Assembly: GCA_003486945.1 (NCBI GenBank)
Contig: DNFL01000111.1
Span: 1 to 9,201, forward strand
Direction: 5' to 3'
Source of the DNA: Hyphomonas sp.
GTDB lineage: Bacteria > Pseudomonadota > Alphaproteobacteria > Caulobacterales > Hyphomonadaceae
DNA: 9,201 bases
Below are positions 6,834 to 9,201 of this stretch, piece after piece. A model generated the notes under the pieces. That model searched no databases. It was given only the letters and a program-made list of their open reading frames with translations, and was not told the DNA's origin. A program made the position numbers and the translations under genes. How positions within the stretch are numbered: the first letter of the stretch is position 1; every line of letters begins with the position of its first letter.

Positions 6834-7617
6834 TCCTGCCAGTGGCGCCATCGTCATCATGCTCCGCAGCCTGAAGATGCATGGCATGGCACAAGCCGTG
6901 ACGGACCTGATCGAACAGGCTGCGCCGGCTTTCGAAGCGGCCGTGCCGATCCTGTCCCAACTGCTGAAAGCCGAGATGGCCGAGCGCGAGGTCCGCTCCA
7001 TCGCCTACCATATGAAAGCGGCGCGCTTCCCGGCCTACAAGGACCTCTCGGGCTTCGACTTCTCGACCAGCGAGATCAACGAAGCCACGGTGCGACAACT
7101 GCATCGTTGCGAGTTCATGGACGGAGCACAGAACGTGGTCCTGATCGGCGGACCGGGCACCGGCAAGACCCATGTGGCGACCGCCCTTGGCATCCAGGCC
7201 ATCGAGCATCACCGCCGCAAGGTCCGCTTCTTCTCCACCATCGAACTGGTCAATGCCCTCGAACAGGAAAAAGCCAAGGGAAAAGCCGGGCAACTTGCCG
7301 AAAGCCTGACCCGCCTTGATCTCGTGATCCTGGATGAACTGGGCTATCTACCGTTCAGCGCCTCGGGCGGGGCGCTGCTCTTCCATCTGCTGAGCAAGCT
7401 TTACGAACGCACCAGCGTCGTCATCACCACGAACCTCAGCTTCAGCGAATGGGCCACGGTCTTCGGCGATGCCAAGATGACCACCGCGCTCCTCGACCGC
7501 CTCACCCACCGCTGCCACATCCTGGAGACCGGAAACGACAGCTTCCGCTTCAAAGCCAGTTCAGCCGCCGCAACGCGCCAAAAGAAGGAGAACAATCACG
7601 CCTTGACCACTGAATGA
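6823..7617 (+). CDS. istB: IS21-family helper ATPase IstB
   Basis: This 264-aa DnaC-like AAA+ ATPase assembles on target DNA and presents it to the IstA transpososome. Walker A GGPGTGKT lies at 109-116, Walker [12 protein letters not shown] at 168-178 (D171, E172), and sensor-1-like TTNLSFSEW near 202-210. The helical N-terminal segment (about 10-95) is the usual IstA-contact region. ATG 6823 is preceded by AGGAGG five bases upstream, inside the end of istA, so the two are translationally coupled; an upstream open extension to 6715 merely shadows istA. The stop is TGA 7615-7617, 72 bp before the element end. Confidence 0.95.
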   Translation: MRHDPASGAIVIMLRSLKMHGMAQAVTDLIEQAAPAFEAAVPILSQLLKAEMAEREVRSIAYHMKAARFPAYKDLSGFDFSTSEINEATVRQLHRCEFMDGAQNVVLIGGPGTGKTHVATALGIQAIEHHRRKVRFFSTIELVNALEQEKAKGKAGQLAESLTRLDLVILDELGYLPFSASGGALLFHLLSKLYERTSVVITTNLSFSEWATVFGDAKMTTALLDRLTHRCHILETGNDSFRFKASSAAATRQKKENNHALTTE

Positions 7618-7661
7618 CCGGAAATCCATAGTCAGAGGTGGCTCACTTCTCGATGGAAATG

Positions 7662-7689
7662 CCGGCTCAGTTCTGGGTGGAAATCAACA
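7662..7689 (-). repeat. IS21 right terminal inverted repeat (28 bp)
   Basis: This is the perfect inverted partner of the left repeat, ending CAACA. An internal related copy lies at about 7638-7660 (reverse strand ATTTCCATCGAGAAGTGAGCC), so each end holds two transposase sites. Confidence 0.93.
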
Positions 7690-7875
7690 GTCCACCCATG
7701 CAAGATAGCCCGCCTTAGCGAGCATTTCGATATCGTGCGCATAGTCGGCGGCCTGCTGTGGCGTCCATGCGCCGGTGCTATCGGCGATCATAGCGATATC
7801 GGCCCTGACACGCCGCACGACGTTTTCGATATCAGTCGTTGTGTAGGTAGCCGAAGCGGTTCTCGTCTGGCTCAT
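7684..7875 (-). pseudogene. cap7: N-terminal HORMA fragment (63 aa) ending inside the IS
   Basis: The 5' piece of the broken HORMA gene keeps its own start and ribosome binding site. It reads through the target duplication and stops two codons into the element: after WVD come one IS-encoded cysteine and TGA 7686-7684, formed by the element end TGTTGA. The fragment holds only the first helices of the fold, without the beta-sheet core or C-terminal safety-belt region, so it should be non-functional. Confidence 0.85.
7690..7699. repeat. Target site duplication, right copy (GTCCACCCAT)
   Basis: This is identical to 5178-5187 and directly follows the CA at the element's right end. Keeping only one copy restores the HORMA frame, which confirms the insertion boundaries independently of the inverted repeats. 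Confidence 0.9.
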
Positions 7876-7876
7876 T

Positions 7877-8821
7877 TCAGTCCTCCACCTTGAAGCCCGG
7901 CCCAAAGACCTCTTTCCAGACCGCATCGTCGTTCTCGACCGATGCAAAGTTCACCGTCTCCCATGCCTCCTGTGCCGCCGTAACAATCTCCTGCCGTTCA
8001 GCTTCGGAAATCCGGCTGGTGACGTTATTGAAGCTGTAAACCGGATCAAGGATCACGACGGGGTCTGAGAACGAGCCGAGCGGAAGCGTGTTCTCGGGGA
8101 AGCTGATCTGATCTTTGAGGCCGGATTGAGCGATGTAGAGTAGGAAGTTGCGGAAACGCTGTTCGATGCTGCCTTCCTTGCCTTGGGTAGCGAGTACATG
8201 CGCCATGATCAGCTCGATGGCGAAGGACTTGAGCGGCTTTATCTCCGCGTAGTTGCGCCATTTCTTTGCCATGCGGACCAGCGTGCGGAAATCGCTGTCC
8301 TGGTTCTTGCGGTCGCGCACGAACTGGATTTGGCACGGCGCGCAGGTCTGGATTTTCGAGCCGTCATGGATATCGAACTGCCAGCCATAGCCTGGACGGT
8401 TCTCATCTTCGATCACCGGTACGATATCGACGCTCACCCCCGTGCCAACGAACGTCACGGTGGCGGCCTTGCGCTGGATTTCGAAATCCTCGACTGATTT
8501 ACTGGGGTAGATCTTGATCAGCAGGTCATAGATCGTGGCGTTGAGGCTATCGAGGGTTTCCTTCCCCGCATCCCGCCCGGAAATGTAGAAGACTACATCG
8601 ACATCGACGGGGTCATAGGCAGTCCTGCGCAGGATTGTGAACTTCGCGAAGGATCCGGCTTTCACAACTTTGGTAATCTTGATCTCGGTCTTTTCCTTGA
8701 CGCTCTTGCGCAAGGCCTCGATCAGGCGATCAACTTGGGCATGGTATTCCTTCCGCTTGTCCGCGGGCAGACGGAGTACATTGCTGTCGTAGTAGCGAAG
8801 CTCGGTATTGGTGAGGGCCAT
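7877..8821 (-). CDS. CBASS CD-NTase (cyclic oligonucleotide synthase, HORMA-associated clade)
   Basis: This 314-aa protein is a cGAS/DncV-like nucleotidyltransferase. It shows AGSFAKFTILRRT with the G56-S57 loop, the metal-binding DVD (D73, D75) in YDPVDVDVVFYI, and the third acid D132 in VSVDIVPV; all catalytic residues are present. A helical C-terminal half (about 165-235, MAKKWRNYAEIKPLKSFAIELIMAHVL) matches the OAS-like lid domain of CD-NTases. It joins NTPs into a cyclic di- or tri-nucleotide that activates the effector. Neighbouring HORMA and TRIP13 genes place it with the clade C/D enzymes, which need HORMA binding for activity; I cannot name the product nucleotide. The start is ATG 8821-8819 with AGGA about 7 nt upstream, the first gene of the operon. 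With HORMA disrupted it is predicted to stay inactive. Confidence 0.93.
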   Translation of the reverse strand: MALTNTELRYYDSNVLRLPADKRKEYHAQVDRLIEALRKSVKEKTEIKITKVVKAGSFAKFTILRRTAYDPVDVDVVFYISGRDAGKETLDSLNATIYDLLIKIYPSKSVEDFEIQRKAATVTFVGTGVSVDIVPVIEDENRPGYGWQFDIHDGSKIQTCAPCQIQFVRDRKNQDSDFRTLVRMAKKWRNYAEIKPLKSFAIELIMAHVLATQGKEGSIEQRFRNFLLYIAQSGLKDQISFPENTLPLGSFSDPVVILDPVYSFNNVTSRISEAERQEIVTAAQEAWETVNFASVENDDAVWKEVFGPGFKVED

Positions 8822-8882
8822 CGCTCATCCTGTCGATCTGGGTCTGATCGCCACGACGGTGAACCCTCGTTTTGACTCAGCG

Positions 8883-8999
8883 CGGTTTACAAAAGATGCC
8901 GGGTTACCGACTCGCCCCTAAGGATGGGGGTGCATTAACGCTTTTTCAAGAGGTTTCGGTTTACAAAATCATACCCATGTTATACACATGGAAACCGAA
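8883..8999. promoter_or_regulatory. Divergent promoter/operator between the CBASS operon and its XRE-type regulator
   Basis: The 196-bp divergent spacer (8822-9017) holds a 12-bp direct repeat CGGTTTACAAAA at 8883-8894 and 8957-8968, and an inverted copy of its core at 8992-8997. TTCGGTTT (8955-8962) pairs with AAACCGAA (8992-8999), and CCATGT (8975-8980) with ACATGG (8986-8991). A possible rightward promoter is TTTACA (8960-8965) with TATACA (8981-8986), spacer 15 bp; leftward, TATGAT (8973-8968) could be a -10. Both lie in the palindromes, so a bound repressor would block both directions. Confidence 0.6.
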
Positions 9000-9017
9000 G
9001 CACCGGGAGAGTCCACC

Positions 9018-9201
9018 ATGATCGGAGCCAAGCTCAAGGTCGCGCGGTCTGCGTCAGGCATGTCGCTTCGCGCGTTAGCTGATGCGATGGGCGGCGTCGT
9101 TTCCGCTCAGGCCATCGGGAAGTACGAACGAGACGAGGACATGCCGAGCTCGCGGGGATTGATGGCAATCGCCAAGACGATCAAGGTCTCGGAAGAGTAT
9201 C
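9018..9201 (+). CDS. XRE-family HTH regulator, N-terminal part (possibly an HTH-ImmA/IrrE protease fusion), truncated by window end
   Basis: ATG 9018 follows GGGAGAG at about 7 nt. Sixty-one residues are visible: an XRE/Cro-C1 helix-turn-helix with MIGAKLKVARSASGMSLRALADAMGG (helices 1-2), recognition helix VSAQAIGKYERDEDMPSS and LMAIAKTIKVSEEY. This pattern, in particular SAQAIGKYE followed by MPSS, is what I associate with proteins carrying an ImmA/IrrE-type metallopeptidase after the HTH; the C-terminus is outside the window, so this is inference. Position supports a role as CBASS regulator: it is divergent from the CD-NTase gene across palindromic DNA. Known parallel: the CapH repressor and CapP metallopeptidase control some CBASS operons in response to DNA damage. 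Confidence 0.85.
   Translation, partial: MIGAKLKVARSASGMSLRALADAMGGVVSAQAIGKYERDEDMPSSRGLMAIAKTIKVSEEY

Larger units (their letters stand above)
5188..7689 (+). mobile_element. Complete IS21-family insertion sequence (2502 bp)
   Basis: The element begins TGTTGATTTCC and ends GGAAATCAACA, with 28-bp perfect terminal inverted repeats at 5188-5215 and 7662-7689 and the 5'-TG...CA-3' termini of the IS21 family. Inside lie istA and istB in the usual overlapping order, both open. Each end has a second, degenerate copy of the repeat, the expected multiple transposase sites. A 10-bp direct duplication GTCCACCCAT flanks it exactly. It is inserted in the HORMA gene in the opposite orientation to the CBASS operon. 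The intact genes, perfect repeats and perfect duplication argue for a recent insertion and a potentially active element. Confidence 0.96.
4869..7875 (-). pseudogene. cap7: CBASS HORMA-domain sensor gene, split by an IS21 element
   Basis: The 5' part (7875-7690, 62 codons) and 3' part (5177-4869, 102 codons plus TGA) are separated by the insertion and one 10-bp duplication. Deleting these joins AGYLAWVD to LTLQQYGAEL in frame and gives an uninterrupted 164-aa protein with features I associate with the bacterial HORMA-1 group: DIENVVRRVRADIAMIADSTG near the start, then SRPGGVLWPRV, LRIVISYTAAY, KLKIGWTTSYDD, and a C-terminal SRNYVSSTYGMQRKDW. Known role: bacterial HORMA proteins close around a peptide, bind the CD-NTase and activate it; TRIP13 reverses this. 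The start ATG 7875-7873 lies 1 bp after the CD-NTase stop, preceded by GGTGGAGGA, and the stop overlaps the TRIP13 start. No further frameshift or stop is present, so the insertion is the only lesion. The HORMA call rests on context plus these motifs. Confidence 0.9.

Noticed and set aside
7876..7947. Upstream extension of the HORMA N-terminus into the CD-NTase gene.
   Set aside because: The GGTGGAGGA site and ATG at 7875 give the normal MSQTRTAS start; the extension is arginine/serine-rich shadow sequence.
1..9201. tRNA, rRNA or riboswitch genes.
   Set aside because: I saw no cloverleaf consensus, rRNA segment or recognisable riboswitch core on either strand.

Overview
This window is a high-GC bacterial accessory region. 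The codon usage, the WGR and bactofilin genes and the IS21-type element fit an alphaproteobacterium (perhaps a sphingomonad or rhodobacterial relative); this is an impression from sequence style, not a taxonomic proof. Nothing here identifies the replicon as chromosome or plasmid.

Left part (1-2187). The C-terminus of a WGR-domain protein (+) meets a small bactofilin (-) tail to tail. About 600 bp of mostly non-coding sequence follows, with at best one weak small ORF. Then comes a class II Fic AMP-transferase (+), whose start codon is embedded in a six-copy GGGT-centred repeat array that looks like an operator.

Right part (2253-9201). This is an anti-phage CBASS operon of the HORMA/TRIP13 kind (type III), transcribed right to left. 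The order is CD-NTase cyclic-oligonucleotide synthase (8821-7877), HORMA sensor (starts 7875), TRIP13-like AAA+ remodeler (4872-3976), a probable SLOG plus deoxyribosyltransferase-like (DRHyd) effector (3976-2810), and a DEDDh 3'-5' exonuclease (2813-2253). The genes are 1 bp apart or overlap by 1-4 bp (TGA-A-ATG, ATGA, TAATG, ATGA), so they form one translationally coupled operon. A divergent XRE-type regulator starts at 9018 and runs off the window. The 196-bp divergent spacer carries repeated CGGTTT half-sites and palindromes that look like its operator.

The main event is that the HORMA gene is split by a complete 2502-bp IS21-family element (5188-7689; istA and istB intact, 28-bp perfect inverted repeats, TG...CA ends) flanked by a 10-bp target duplication GTCCACCCAT. 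Removing the element and one duplication restores a 164-aa HORMA frame without any other lesion. The insertion looks recent, and the defence system is probably switched off: the CD-NTase should lack its activator, and the three downstream genes are separated from their promoter by an element in the opposite orientation. The element's left end also supplies an in-frame ATG that could give a hybrid, N-terminally replaced HORMA fragment.

The least familiar component is the effector: no nuclease, membrane or phospholipase module is visible. It appears to pair a nucleotide-sensor-like SLOG half with a nucleoside-hydrolase-like half, followed by an exonuclease.
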